The notes beneath the pieces were generated by a model. That model had not been told where the DNA came from, made no database searches, and worked only from the letters and a program-made list of their open reading frames with translations. The position numbers and the translations under genes were made by a program. Below, in pieces: positions 11,120-22,311 of a DNA stretch of 64,000 nt (its first letter is position 1; the number at the start of each line of letters is the position of its first letter). The DNA is from Fallopia convolvulus (lineage: Eukaryota; Streptophyta; Magnoliopsida; Caryophyllales; Polygonaceae). The stretch is taken from the NCBI GenBank assembly GCA_964016875.1, contig OZ024722.1, forward strand, positions 15,754,576 to 15,818,575. Direction: 5' to 3'.

Positions 11120-14100
11120 TAGTATGAGTACTCGTACCTTGTATGAATTGGTTAAATATAAAAAATATACTTTAAAGATAAATTCATTTTAATTTTTTTT
11201 ATGTGAATATGAATAAAAATATCAATTATTTTAATGTGAGACTCAATGTTTGTTATTTTTCTTTTTCATTATTAAAAACCAAACAAAAAAATTTTAAAAT
11301 GAAAGAGCTTATGTTAACATTAAATTAGGATTAATTTTGATCTCATACGTACATTTTAGTTAGGTCAATTTTATATTACATTTTAATTTAATTAGGTCAA
11401 TTTTATAATATATTTTAATTTTAATTAGGTCAACTAATTAGGTATAGTACAATTTAATTTGGTCAACAAATATCTTCTTCTTATATTTCAACATCAAAAA
11501 AAACTAATATCTTCTTCTACATGCATGTGCATATATATTTTTGAAATGGTGATATAAATATTAATAAAAAATAAAAATTTATGTAAACATGTTTGTAATA
11601 TTGTTGTGATGGTTTCTCACACACTTGCAAGAATACGAGATCTATCATAGTATTAGATCAGGATCGAATCATGGGATTATGTCTGCTTTAGCTAATTCTA
11701 GAATTAATTTCTAAGTCAAATATAATGATTGTGGAGTAATTCTAACTAAAGGAAGCAATTAACACAAGTAAATAGCGTTTTAAAAATATATGGGAAAACA
11801 AAGTTCCAAGGCGAGGAATCTCCACAACTTTTATCCACGGAGTTTGAATCTCACATTTACCTAAACTGAGTTGGATATTTTGGTATGAAGGTTATTGTCT
11901 AATGTCATAAATTAACTTCTCTCAAAGTTTAACTTAACGTACTTCTATCAAATTAAGAACTCACTCTCGTGTTGAAGCAAAACAGATAGAAGCTCTTTAA
12001 GCACTTAGAAATCTAGATGATAAACAAAACTTGCCCCACTCTCGTGATGCATCAAACTTGACTCAAACACCTAGAAGTTCTATGACAATTAACCACATGA
12101 GGAACTAATCTCAAGCTCAATTCTAGTTTTTCCAAATAGATAGAACCACCTCCTCTTGCCCGAACATTTACTTCACTGAACAAACTTTTCGAAATCGGCT
12201 ACGATAACCTGCGGGATGTGTTCTCTTTATTTTATTTACTCACTTAGACCACCACCTGTCGATGCGCAATCTAAACAAGACTCTAACAAGTTCAAACCTA
12301 TTAGATTAAGCCCCTAGAATCAAATAATATTAATTTCCAACTCGATTCAAGCAAAGGTATTGAATCTAATCCACTTCACATTGTTGGGATCAACCCAACC
12401 CTGCAACTATAGAATTCAGCTAGACATAATGAAATTCATGATCAAAACAATGAAATTAGACATGGAATTTGGAATAACAACAATATTGAAAGAGAAACTT
12501 ACTAATAACTCAATTGCAAGAACGATTAGATCCAAAGTGCAAAGCAAATCTCCAAAGCAAAAGAGCGTAGAACTAAAACCCTAGAAATTGTCTTCTCTTT
12601 CTCTTCTAGAAATTAGAATAATAATAATAATGCATAATAATTATACAACTTGACCTCCAAGTAGTCTTAGAAAAATCCTTAAACTTATGCCAAAAGATAT
12701 CCCAAAAATAAAACAACTTGGGCCCAAAAAGGAGTAAGAAAAGCCCAAAATTTTCGGTGGTACAGTGTTGGTCATGACCCGTGATCACCCATTTGAGAGC
12801 ACATTTTTTGCTCTATTTCTTCTAGTTTTGGCTCGTGATGGCCTCCACGACCCATGATGATGCTTCTAACCTCTTTCTTCACTCCTTAGCTTATATTTTG
12901 ACTTGTAATAGCTCATCCACAACCCTTTAAAGCTCTTGGAATCCTCAAATCTTCATTCTTTAATGTTAATTATGATCTTTAAGCTTCATTAAGATCTTGT
13001 GCTCATGTCATCTTCTCCTCTTGACTCCAAAACAACATCAAAAGACCTATAAAAGTAAAACAAACTTGTGTAGACCTCCATATTACAAATAATACGAAAA
13101 TCAACACAAAAGATCAAAAACTAAGCTAGAAAAGGGGGAAATCTAATTCTAAATGCTCATGTGAACCAAGTAAAACTAGATGACATCAAATATATATGAT
13201 CAAAAAAATTAATTATAGCTTATATAATTTTTTTAGTACGATAATATGGGATTTGATCCTTATGCAATATTTGGTTTCATATCTATTATTTGTTATGGTA
13301 AAAATTAATTTTTTTAATTAGGAAACATAGGATCCACTTTGTAAATATCTATAAAAGAATAGTATATAATTAATTAAGAAATTTTATAATTAATTAAGGA
13401 GGAATAGGATCACTTATTATTTTTTAACAAACTTATATAAAATTAAAAACAATAGTTATAAATATCTTTGCTTAAAATTAGTGTTAAATTATTTTTTATA
13501 GTGTTGATGATGTGGTGCCACATATGCAAATTGAATATGGAATTAATGCATAAGCGATTTAAACCAAAGGTTGACGTGTTGTCAAAAGATCATTCCTTTA
13601 GTATATAGATAGATTACTCTAGTTGGCTTTAAGGGTTCCTTTAGAATTCAAAAGATTATGCATTAAACAACATCATATTCATATATATATATATATATAT
13701 ATATATAACATTAAAATTTGTGTATAAGAATCATTTATTGCACATATAAAATTCCTGCACACAATTATATGTTTTTTACCTTTTATTTGTGATCAAAACT
13801 AATCTCATAACATAATGGTTAGTATAGTTAGAATGTAATCAGAGGTCTAAAATTCAAGTCTCATTGTAAGCTATGTCCCTTTTTTTCCAAGTATTTTACT
13901 AAATTGTCTCATCAGGAGCATCATGGCCACTTCATTTTTTCTATCAATTTAATTAGATTAATCTTATATTTTTGTTATAAAATAAATTTGATAAAGTCAC
14001 TACAACTTATTGGATGCTGCAATAAAGATAAGTTTAAAGGCATATTATTATTACTATATGAATAAATTCATACATAATAATAAAAAATTGTGTATAAAGG

Positions 14101-15150
14101 AAATTTATTGTAAATATTTAGTTTGTAAAAAATAATGTATATTTTTTTATTAAAGTTTAAGTTCAAGTCTCATGATGATCATCGTGTCTATTTTTGTTAA
14201 AAAAATCTTATTTAAATTGCTTATACTATAGCTTTTTGTCAAAATGAGTTCCTTATATTCATGGTTGAAATAATAACTCAAACTATTTTCAAATTTAATA
14301 GTAGTAAATGTAAAAAATAATTTTTATTACAAATTTGGTATAAGTATTTCAATATATAATAAAACTATACACTTAGACATAGAAATTCTCTTAGAATACT
14401 TATCCTCTTATGTGTGTACTTACTGTCCACATTTATCACCCCTAAATATACCCCAATTTATGTATATACATAAATATGACCAATTGTATTCTATGAATTA
14501 GCTTATATATGGTTTTGTACAAGAGATAAAGAGTATGGATAGAGAGAACTATTTGTGTGCACATTTTTCTCAAGGTTTGTATAATTATTTTTTCTTTATG
14601 CCTGGTTGGTTTTAGCATCTTCGTGTCTACTATATATATGTGAAAACCTCTTCTAATCATGCTTTGACAATTTTGATTATTTTTATTAAGAATTTAAAAT
14701 ATTTTCTTGAATAGTTTGTAATTAATCTTTCAATTTTCATATTATATTGAAATTGCACTTTATTATGTAAATTAAATTGTTGTCATTTTATATTGAAAAA
14801 AAAAACATTTTCTTATGTATGTAGGAATATTGTCTCAAGAAAATTTCGTGAAAAATGTCAAGCAACACATATTAACTTATTTCATTTGAAGAAAAATTAA
14901 ATTATACGCAATTGATTCAATTGGGGGTTGTGTTCTATTCTACTTATTTTTTAATTTAAATTAGATTTAATTTGTATACATACAATTTGGTTAAATTTCT
15001 TGTTGTTCATATTTTACTTTCTTTTTTTTGAAATGGTAATGTTTTATTTCAAAATAAAATTAATTCAAAAAAAGTTAGAAATCGCTTGTTTTCAATTATA
15101 TATTTTATTATAAAAATAAATATGGTGGTTATTCGTTATAATGAATGATC
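11120..15150. other. AT-rich intergenic sequence, no gene
   Basis: No exon chain, RNA gene or complete transposon was recognised. An (AT)n run sits near 13680-13706. The part from 11600 to 13130 has a moderately even base composition with short stop-interrupted frames and may be decayed LTR-retrotransposon sequence, but no diagnostic motif supports that. Confidence 0.4.
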
Positions 15151-15259
15151 CTATCTTAGTCGAAAGATAGAATTTCCGCGTGGATTGGGGAACAAGAAAT
15201 CGCTTGTTGGACCTTGAGTATTATCGGCCAACCCTAAGAGATAGGGTTTTTTAAACCAT

Positions 15260-15267
15260 TATAAATA
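15260..15267 (+). promoter_or_regulatory. Probable TATA box of the gypsy LTR
   Basis: TATAAATA lies about 300 bases upstream of the gag start, in sequence with the usual LTR content for Tat-type elements. This includes a downstream 'TGACTTAGGCATC' word (about 15366) and, further on, the primer-binding-like site. The outer edge of the LTR was not found. Confidence 0.4.
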
Positions 15268-15523
15268 CATGTCTTTGCCATGTATGATGATCACACTCAT
15301 ATTCATTGAGCTCGCTAGCAAGTCTTATCATTTACCTCGATGTTCGATCAACAAACTGCTCTTTTGACTTAGGCATCAAATCTGGATTAAGGGGGCCCCA
15401 CCCCCTATTTCCATTGTTTTGTAGGTTTTAGGTTGACGAACAGTTTGGACCGGAAGGTGAAGAGGAGAGTAAAGAGGAGTATTCGATCAGTGGACGAAAG
15501 GCGAATATTTGTGCACTAACAAT

Positions 15524-15540
15524 TGGCGTTGTCTATGGGA
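15524..15540 (+). other. Decayed primer-binding/leader site of a Tat-type gypsy element
   Basis: TGGCGTTGTCTATGGGA closely resembles the TGGCGCCGTCTGTGGGA leader that follows the LTR in many plant Tat-type gypsy elements. The differences are C-to-T or G-to-A type changes, as expected from methylation decay. It sits 22 bases before the gag ATG at 15562. Confidence 0.55.
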
Positions 15541-15561
15541 AAGAGCTTAGTCCACGCAATT

Positions 15562-17960
15562 ATGGTGTTGGAATCGAACCTAGAAGAGCAAGAAGTGACT
15601 TCTCATAGTCCTAGGGCAATCGCGTAAAGCGAAATCTAGTGCGATGCCATTAGCGAGTGAAACCGCGACCGCGGAACAGAGAGTCGCGACTGCGGAACTG
15701 AAAACCGTGGCCGTGAATCGAACCGTGGCACACACCGAGCAATGCACCTTGCTTGAAGACAACCTAAATCGTGACCCGGCCCCAATCGCAAGCACGGTCA
15801 CTCATCGCGCGTCGTCAAGGGACCGAGTCAAGCGACAGAATCGATGGTCGTAACCCTATACGGTGTGAATCTGATGGGTTTGGCAAATAATGGGACTCAG
15901 TAATGCGTGTTGTTGAATCCGAGAGCAATCGATGTTTACAAAGTTGTGGGACATTACATGAATCAGAACGAGCAACCGCGGTCATGGATCGTAACTGCGA
16001 CAGTGGTCGAGCGCAACTGTGCATCTTGGATCCCGCGTTAGCCCAAAACGGAGAGAGAAACTTTAGTCTGACAGCCTACGCTATGAGCACGGTCAATAGA
16101 GCCATGCCCGGTCCAGTCCCGCACGTGGTGATGCTCGTATATCCTTGGCAAATGGGCCAAATGGCGGGAATGGGGCACCAATCACAGTCGAAAACGAGGA
16201 GGAAGATGAGATCAAGCATGCTTTAGCGTATGTCTTGAGAGAGAATGAAAAGATTCAGAGCAAGTGCGCCCAAGCAGAGTCCCGCTTAGACCAATCCTTG
16301 GAAGAGATCGCTAAATTGAAGCATACTTTGGATAAAGTTCAGGGGAAGCACCCTGTTAGCGAATCGGCGATCGAAAGCACCAGCCAACGGCTCACTAGCG
16401 TTATCGTATTTGTCGATAACCGTCATCGTCCTAAGCCGATAAGCATTGGCAAGTCTGAACTTTGAAGAGATGCAAGTTGACTACGAAAGCGACCGTAGGG
16501 CGCCTAAGGGTCGACGAAGGAGCAAGCAACATGAGTCGCCCTCGTGTAGGAGGTCCCGAGCCGCGGATCATCCTCAGTCCAGCGGCTCAACCTCGAACGA
16601 CTCGGAAAGTTACGACGATCGTAGGCTGCGGCAAGTCTACAATGGCAAGTCTGGCGGCGACAACGGCAACTGCACGGGCGGTCGTGGCCGGAGCGATCAT
16701 CACAAAAATCCACGTGACTATGACATTGATTGAAGATCGGGGTTAGCTCACGACTAAGGTAGTAAGAAGAAGAGACGACATAGTCGACGTCAAAGCGAAA
16801 GCGACGAAAGGCGTGAAGGAGAAGATCGAGCCCTAGGGCACACTGAAAGGAGGTTGCTTGATCTTTTAAGAGCGCAAGGTGGAACCTTGCAATAGGCTCA
16901 AGAGCAAGCCGAGCACAAGCTGGCTTTGGTGACATCAACACCATTCCATAAAAGCATCCAACGCACCAAGCCTCCAGCGAAATTCTCACCCCCATCATTC
17001 ACTCTCTATGATGGGCATTCGGACCCCGTGAACCACATAGCCGCTTTTTCACATAAGATGGCATTATGGGTCTTCGATGATGCTACAATGTGCAAAATGT
17101 TCCCAGGTAGCCTTGACAAGGGTTCGTTAAAGTGGTTCTAAAGTTTGAAGTCTAGATCAATTCAGTCATGGGATCAGCTCGCCACCGAGTTTGTGAGGCA
17201 TCACATAGCCAACATTCGGGATGCAGTGTCTTTAGACACACCCTTTAGCCTTAAGAAAGAAAAGAGCGAAAGCTTTCACCGCTTTTCTAATCGGTTTATG
17301 GAGTGCTGCCGTGATTACTGCCTTTAAGAGAGCGATCCCACTTGAGAGCAAGCTAATGGAGGACTTGACATTTCGTCTCCCTCTCACCGTCGTCGAGATT
17401 CAAGAGCGCATCCACCAATACGCGCGCTTGGAAGAAGCTAACTATAGGACAAGAGGGAAATCGCCCTCTCCACCTCGAAAGTCACACTCTATCGAGAACT
17501 TTAGGCGGAAGACACACTCGTCAGGAGAGCAAACCAGATCGGTCTACACAACCCTTAACATCCCGATCTATAGGATTCTACTGCGCATCAAGGATGAGAA
17601 CTACTTCCCCTATCCCGCGCGGGATGAGGCCTTGAAGACGACGTCCGAAGCTGGAAATATTGCATGTACCATAGGGTATGTGGGAACATGACCGAGGATT
17701 GTAAGCCCTTTAAGAAGATCCTTGAAGGCTTGGTTCAGGAAGGGTACTTATGTGAGTACATTGAGAAAAATGAACAAAAAGACAAGGGGGAGCCAAGAAA
17801 GAAGCAAATTGAGGTCATCCAAACGATCTCGACGACGTACAAGAATGAAGATGCTAAAGCTAAAAGCAATTTCCGCAAATCGTGTCACGAGCTAGGAGAG
17901 TTTTTTCTGCACTTTTGCTTGGTATTTCTCGCCCTTTGCGAAAATATCAGACTCTAGGAG
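15562..17960 (+). pseudogene. Ty3/gypsy (Tat-like) gag, degenerate
   Basis: Gag would form the capsid and nucleocapsid of the retrotransposon particle. An ATG at 15562 opens a frame that stops after about 20 codons. The reading then continues through several frames. A charged coiled-coil segment lies at 16145-16330, an Arg/Ser-rich segment at 16480-16730, and the conserved gag core at about 16950-17430 (motifs such as FTLYDGHSDP and FHRFSNRF). A zinc-knuckle-like CMYHRVCGNMTEDC lies at about 17662-17703. An in-frame TAA follows KWF near 17141, and a frameshift near 17320 breaks the core. The order leader, gag, knuckle is normal for this family, but protease and RT do not follow directly. A matching pol remnant lies at 25325-26010, so the element was split or deleted. 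It is not functional. Confidence 0.8.
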
Positions 17961-18799
17961 AGTTTTTCATAAGGTTGAAGACGAAGGCTAGAAGGTTTGA
18001 GAAGAGTTATTCAAGGATAGAAGATCAAGGCAAGACGGTGTTGATGGAAGGAAGGAATTTTCCTAAAGCAAAGCATTCAGAAGGTGGTGTACCAACTCTT
18101 CCATTTTAAACCAAGCAAGTCATTATCATATGAGTTATCTTAGAAAATATACTTGTATTTTCAATACGTGTTTTTGAACAACCCTTTTATAATATGGGCT
18201 TTATATTTCGGTGCTACATTCTTTGTAAAACAACTACCATTGTAATGAATGAATGTTCTTATTAATGAATAAAAATTTCGCTTTTAGTTCATTCTCCTTT
18301 ATTTATTTTTAATTTTATAATTTAAAGCCTTGGGTGACTTTGGGCGGGAAAATCAAAGGTCACTAGCGATAATACTCATCGTTGCAAAATAGTGGTGTTA
18401 CACAAACTCTCGTTGCTTTCAGTTAGACACTGTTCATTCGGTGAGTGATCTTATTTGAACTAGCTTGATCGCTTTCTTCTTATATTGACAGGTCCTTTGT
18501 AAATTACTCTTCTATCCTTTTCCACTTGGGGCACAAGGTATAGCTCTTAATGACCACTGACCAGCGTACCCTTGGGAGCTATTTTCTCTTTAAGACACAT
18601 TTGTCCTTCTTCACTCGTAGTTCCTATATGAATTTATATTTTCTGAAACACTTGGATGAAAATTTAATTCATAAAGACGTTTGTTATCATCAAAACTAAT
18701 AGAGAGAATTATTATTCCGGTGTTAGAACAGTTTTTTGGTTTACATTTTCACCGAATGCTCATCGCTATGTTGATCACTAAATGCTCTCCACACTTAAT
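17961..18799. other. Downstream of gag, no feature identified
   Basis: AT-rich sequence with a few stop-interrupted frames. It may include non-coding parts of the gypsy element, but no polypurine tract or LTR edge could be fixed. Confidence 0.35.
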
Positions 18800-18807
18800 A
18801 ATTTCAC

Positions 18808-19266
18808 TAGGATGCTCACGGGTCGGGTTGGGTAGACCCGCGACCTGAAATTGCGGGTTGCGGGTTGACCCGCGACCCATAAAAAAATTACTTTTGACCC
18901 GCGACCCGGACCCGCGGGTCTAACGGGTCGACCCATTTGACTAAGTCAATCTGGTTAAAAAATGATTTTTTTACATAAAAACATGTATTTTTTAAAATAA
19001 ACTCGTCGGGTTTGCGGGTCAACCTGTAAATCCAATGGTTTTTTTATAAAAAAAATACTTCATATATTAATAAAATTATTAAAATATATATCTTTAAAAA
19101 TATTGCAGGTCGCGGATTTAACCCGTCCCGACCCGACCCGCGATCGGCAAAATAAAAAATTTCGACCCACGACTCGTAAAATAAAAAAATTCGACCCACG
19201 ACCCGACCCGCACGGATCGTTGGTCAACCCACCATGCGCAAATTGCGGGTCGGGTCAACACCCCTA
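18808..19266. mobile_element. hAT-type MITE with CCCGACCCG-rich arms, copy 3
   Basis: The element begins TAGGATGCTCACGGGTCGGG and ends GGGTCAACACCCCTA. A perfect 8-bp duplication, AATTTCAC, flanks it at 18800-18807 and 19267-19274. Like the copies at 2406 and 3262 it has GC-rich arms of repeated CCCG words around an AT-rich core and no ORF. The end sequence (TAGG.TG) and 8-bp duplication indicate hAT mobilisation. Confidence 0.88.
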
Positions 19267-19274
19267 AATTTCAC

Positions 19275-20177
19275 CCTCCGATCGAGTGTTTGATGATAAA
19301 GCCAAAAGAAGCATCACCTGACGTACGTATTTCTTGCATGGTCAAAGTTTAAGTTTACAAATTATTCATTTATATGTTTCTCCCATTCCTTGTGGTTTGG
19401 GTTTTATCCGGTTGTTGAGCTTGGTTGTACGTGAGGTGTTCCCCCTCCATCCTCTTGTTGTGATGTTTAGTACGTATATATAGGCCTATTTAATTCTGGG
19501 ATCATTTCGAGTTGTAATTCTGACCAATAAATAAATTGTGCAAGGCAAAGGATGGATCGGTTTCCCAAACAAAAACGAGTGATAATATGAAGGCATGCAC
19601 ATGAGATTCAGGGTGCATTGTCCTGTTGTTTCTCTGCATTACGACACCCATGTAGTCCTGCGCCGAGCGTCACACTACGACGTTCCACGTGGTTCTGCAA
19701 CCGCCGATCCCTCCACAGCCACCCAAAACATTGTATTTTCTTTGAAAAAAATGATTGTTTTCATTACTATTCGATCGATCACCTTTAATTAATTAATTAA
19801 TTTTTCCTTTAGAAATTCCAGATAATTAAGGTCTCTACTAGGAGCTATAGTTATAGCTATAGGTAGTGGACGAGAATAGATAGTATTCCTCACTATGGAT
19901 AAATGCATATAGACTGTTTAGTTGTATGCACGGCTGGTGTGAAAGCTAACTTAATTAATGTACTGTATTTCGTTCTCAGCAGTCTCATGCGTGTCGACGG
20001 ATAGTGTCAACTACGAATAAGAACATAATATATCTGAATTACAAAATCAACAAATGCTACCAATTCCCAACGCGGGCGTCAAACCATGAATACATATATA
20101 GTGATGACAAATTGGTATATTTACGCGGGAAATAATTGCACTAAATAGTCAGTTTTTTTTATAAAAAAATGCAATAT
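19275..20177. other. Intergenic sequence, no feature seen
   Basis: About 900 bases between the hAT MITE and the copia LTR. Mixed composition, with a small TTAATTAATTAATTAATT run near 19784-19801. No exon, RNA gene or element end was recognised. Confidence 0.45.
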
Positions 20178-20381
20178 TGTGAAGATAAGTAAGATATCTA
20201 AAAGGGAAGAATATGTTATTGAAGAGAAGATGTTATGTCTTATTACAAAATAAGTTAACAATCACAGATTTATATACAACACGGAAATAAAAGACATCTG
20301 GATAAAACTAACTCAAAAGTACTAACTAAAACACAAGCTTACTAATTATAGTTTGAGACTAATATCTCTCTTCTATAGCCC
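20178..20381 (-). mobile_element. Ty1/copia 3' LTR (minus strand)
   Basis: Read on the minus strand, a G-rich polypurine tract at about 20382-20397 is followed by a short sequence with a TATATAAAT word (about 20270). It ends in TTATCTTCACA near 20178. Short LTRs of about 200 bp are usual for Ale-like copia elements. It directly follows the RNase H remnant on the same strand. The LTR start is uncertain because the expected TG is not evident. Confidence 0.55.
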
Positions 20382-20397
20382 CCTCCCCCCTCAAGTT
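20382..20397 (-). other. Copia polypurine tract
   Basis: On the minus strand the run is GAGGGGGGAGGGGGCT, the usual plus-strand primer site just before a 3' LTR. Its place between the RNase H remnant and the putative LTR supports the reading. Confidence 0.6.
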
Positions 20398-20519
20398 AGG
20401 CTTGGAGGAAAAGAAACAATTCCCAACTTGAAAACTAAAAACTTGTGTTCTTCTTTTCCCAATGCTTTTGTAAGTATGTCAGCTAGTTGAGTAGAGGCAG
20501 AGACATGTTAAGTTTGGAG

Positions 20520-21118
20520 GAAATCAATTTTGGACTTGGTCGCGAACATAGTGAGAATCTATATTGAGATGTTTGGTCCTTTAATAAAAGACCAGGTTTG
20601 CTGCGATATGTTGAACAACTTCATTGTCACAAAAGAGTGTAAAAGGCTTAGGGATGGTGATCTTTAAATCTTCAAGCAAACCAACAATCCACACAAGTTC
20701 ACTAGTTGTTGAAGATATGGCTTGATACTTGTATTCGACTAAGCTTTTAGAAATTGTTTTCTGCTTCTTTGTCTTCCACGAAATCAAAGATGATCCAAGG
20801 AAGACACAATAACTTGTAAGAGATCTTCTAGTAAAGCTACAACTACCCCAATGAGCATCAATGTTGGCTGTCAAAATGAGATGAGTAGAGGAAGAATAAA
20901 ATAGACCCAAATCTAATGTGTCACGCAAGTATCTGACTACATGCATTGATGCAAGTTTATGAGGTTCTCTAGGCGCACTTAGAAATTGACTTAAATGTTG
21001 TGTAGCATAATATATGTCAGGCCTAGTCATGTTTAAGTATAATAAATGCCCTACTAAGCATTTGTAAACATCAGGCTCAAGAAGAAGCTCACCTTGATCA
21101 ATATACAACTTTGTATGG
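20520..21118 (-). pseudogene. Ty1/copia RNase H / RT C-terminus
   Basis: A continuous minus-strand frame (21108-20581) and its frameshifted tail encode the C-terminal part of a copia polyprotein. It contains a YLNMTRPDIYYATQHLSQF-type RT end, then an RNase H domain with SLISWKTKKQKTISKS, SLVEYKYQAI and FCDNEVVQHI. In the family the normal active site reads DADWAG; here the position reads DAHWGS, so a catalytic residue is lost. The upstream half of the same polyprotein lies at 22312-25310, with an RTE LINE inserted between. It is a dead fragment. Confidence 0.85.
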
Positions 21119-22306
21119 GGAATATCGAGAACGTATATCAGAATTCTAAAGGATATGTATGAAGGGTCCTTAACCTGCGTGTGTAGCCCAGGGGGAGATA
21201 CAGATTACTTCCAGGTAAAGGTGGGGTTGCACCAGGGTTCGGCACTTAGCCCCTTTCTCTTCGCACTTGTTATGGATGTGCTGACGCGGGAGATCCAAGG
21301 AGAGGTACCGTGGTGCATGCAATTCACGGACGACATTGTACCGGTCGATGAGTCGAGGGCTGGAGTTGCTAGAAAGCTTGAAGTGTGGAGGGAGAAGCTC
21401 GAAACAGAAGGTTTTAGACTGAGCAGGACAAAAACAGAATATGTGGAGTTCAAGTTTGGTCAGGTGGAGGAGTCCACTGAGGAGGTACTTTTGGGGGACG
21501 TCCCCGTTATGGAGAAGGAGAGTTTCAGGTACTTAGGATCGATTCTGCAAGGTGACGGGGACATAGACGAGGACATCAAGCATAGGATTCGGAGGGGTTG
21601 GCAAAAATGGAGGGTCGCCTCAGGGATTTTATGTGACAAAAAGGTCTCACTTAAACTAAAAGGGAAATACTACAAGTCTGTAATTAGACCTGCTATGTTG
21701 TATGGTTCAAAATGTTAGCCTACCAAGAAGGTGCAAGAGCAGAAATTGATGGTAGCAGAGATGCATATGTTGAGATGGATGTGCGGGCACTCGAGAATGG
21801 ACAGGATCAGAAACGAAGTGATTAGAAATAAGGTCGGAGTGGCTAGTATAGGACAGAAGCTGAGAGAATCGAGGTTGCGTTGGTTCGGGCACATACAGAG
21901 GAGACCACCAGAGGCCCCGATGCATAGATGTGAGGGGTTGGTTTTCAGCGATTTTCGCCGAGGCAGAGGTAGACCGAAGAAGAGCTGGAAGGAAATCATA
22001 AAACAGGATCTCGCCTCGCTAGATATTTCGGAGGACTTGGGAAACTGTAGGGATCTTTGGAGAGAAAATATTACGGTGGAGGAGCAGTAGCTGGTTTAGT
22101 CATAAAACAGGATCTCCCTCTCTCTCTCTCTCTCTCTCACCCTCTCTATGATGTCGTTTGCTTTTCCCCTTGTTTTGGTCTTTAGGCCTTTTTTACACAC
22201 CCTCTCGATTCCTATGTCGAGGGAAGGGTGGGTACATCCTGGCCTCCCAGACCCTTCCCGAGGCAGGTCCACACTGGGTTGTTGTTGTTGTTGTTGTTGT
22301 TGTTGT
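21118..22306 (+). mobile_element. 5'-truncated RTE-type LINE ending in a TTG tail
   Basis: This is the 3' part of a plant RTE non-LTR retrotransposon inserted into the copia element. It starts inside the reverse transcriptase (DMYEG followed by GLHQGSALSPFLFALVMD) and runs through the C-terminal part to a stop at 22088-22090. A non-coding tail follows with a (CT)n run (about 22113-22138) and a terminal (TTG)n tract at 22279-22306, the usual 3' end of RTE elements. The copia frame resumes on the minus strand on both sides, so the insertion post-dates the copia element. Confidence 0.87.
21155..22090 (+). pseudogene. RTE LINE reverse transcriptase fragment
   Basis: It would copy LINE RNA by target-primed reverse transcription. 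The frame 21155-21715 covers the catalytic half. The YADD box is replaced by FTDD at 21323-21334, followed by a KTEYVEF motif and FRYLGSIL. A TAG at 21716-21718 interrupts the frame right after MLYGSKC. Beyond it the same frame continues to 22090 with MHMLRWMCGHSRMDRIRNE and LRWFGHIQRRP, typical of the RTE C-terminus. The endonuclease and N-terminal RT are missing. It is inactive. Confidence 0.87.
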
Positions 22307-22311
22307 ATTTT

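Noticed and set aside
11600..13130. Possible decayed LTR retrotransposon
   Set aside because: Only composition and a vague resemblance support it; no LTR edge, primer-binding site or coding motif was found.
16504..16998. 164-codon open frame on the minus strand
   Set aside because: It lies antisense to the gypsy gag remnant, has no recognisable motif, and is explained as a shadow of that coding region.
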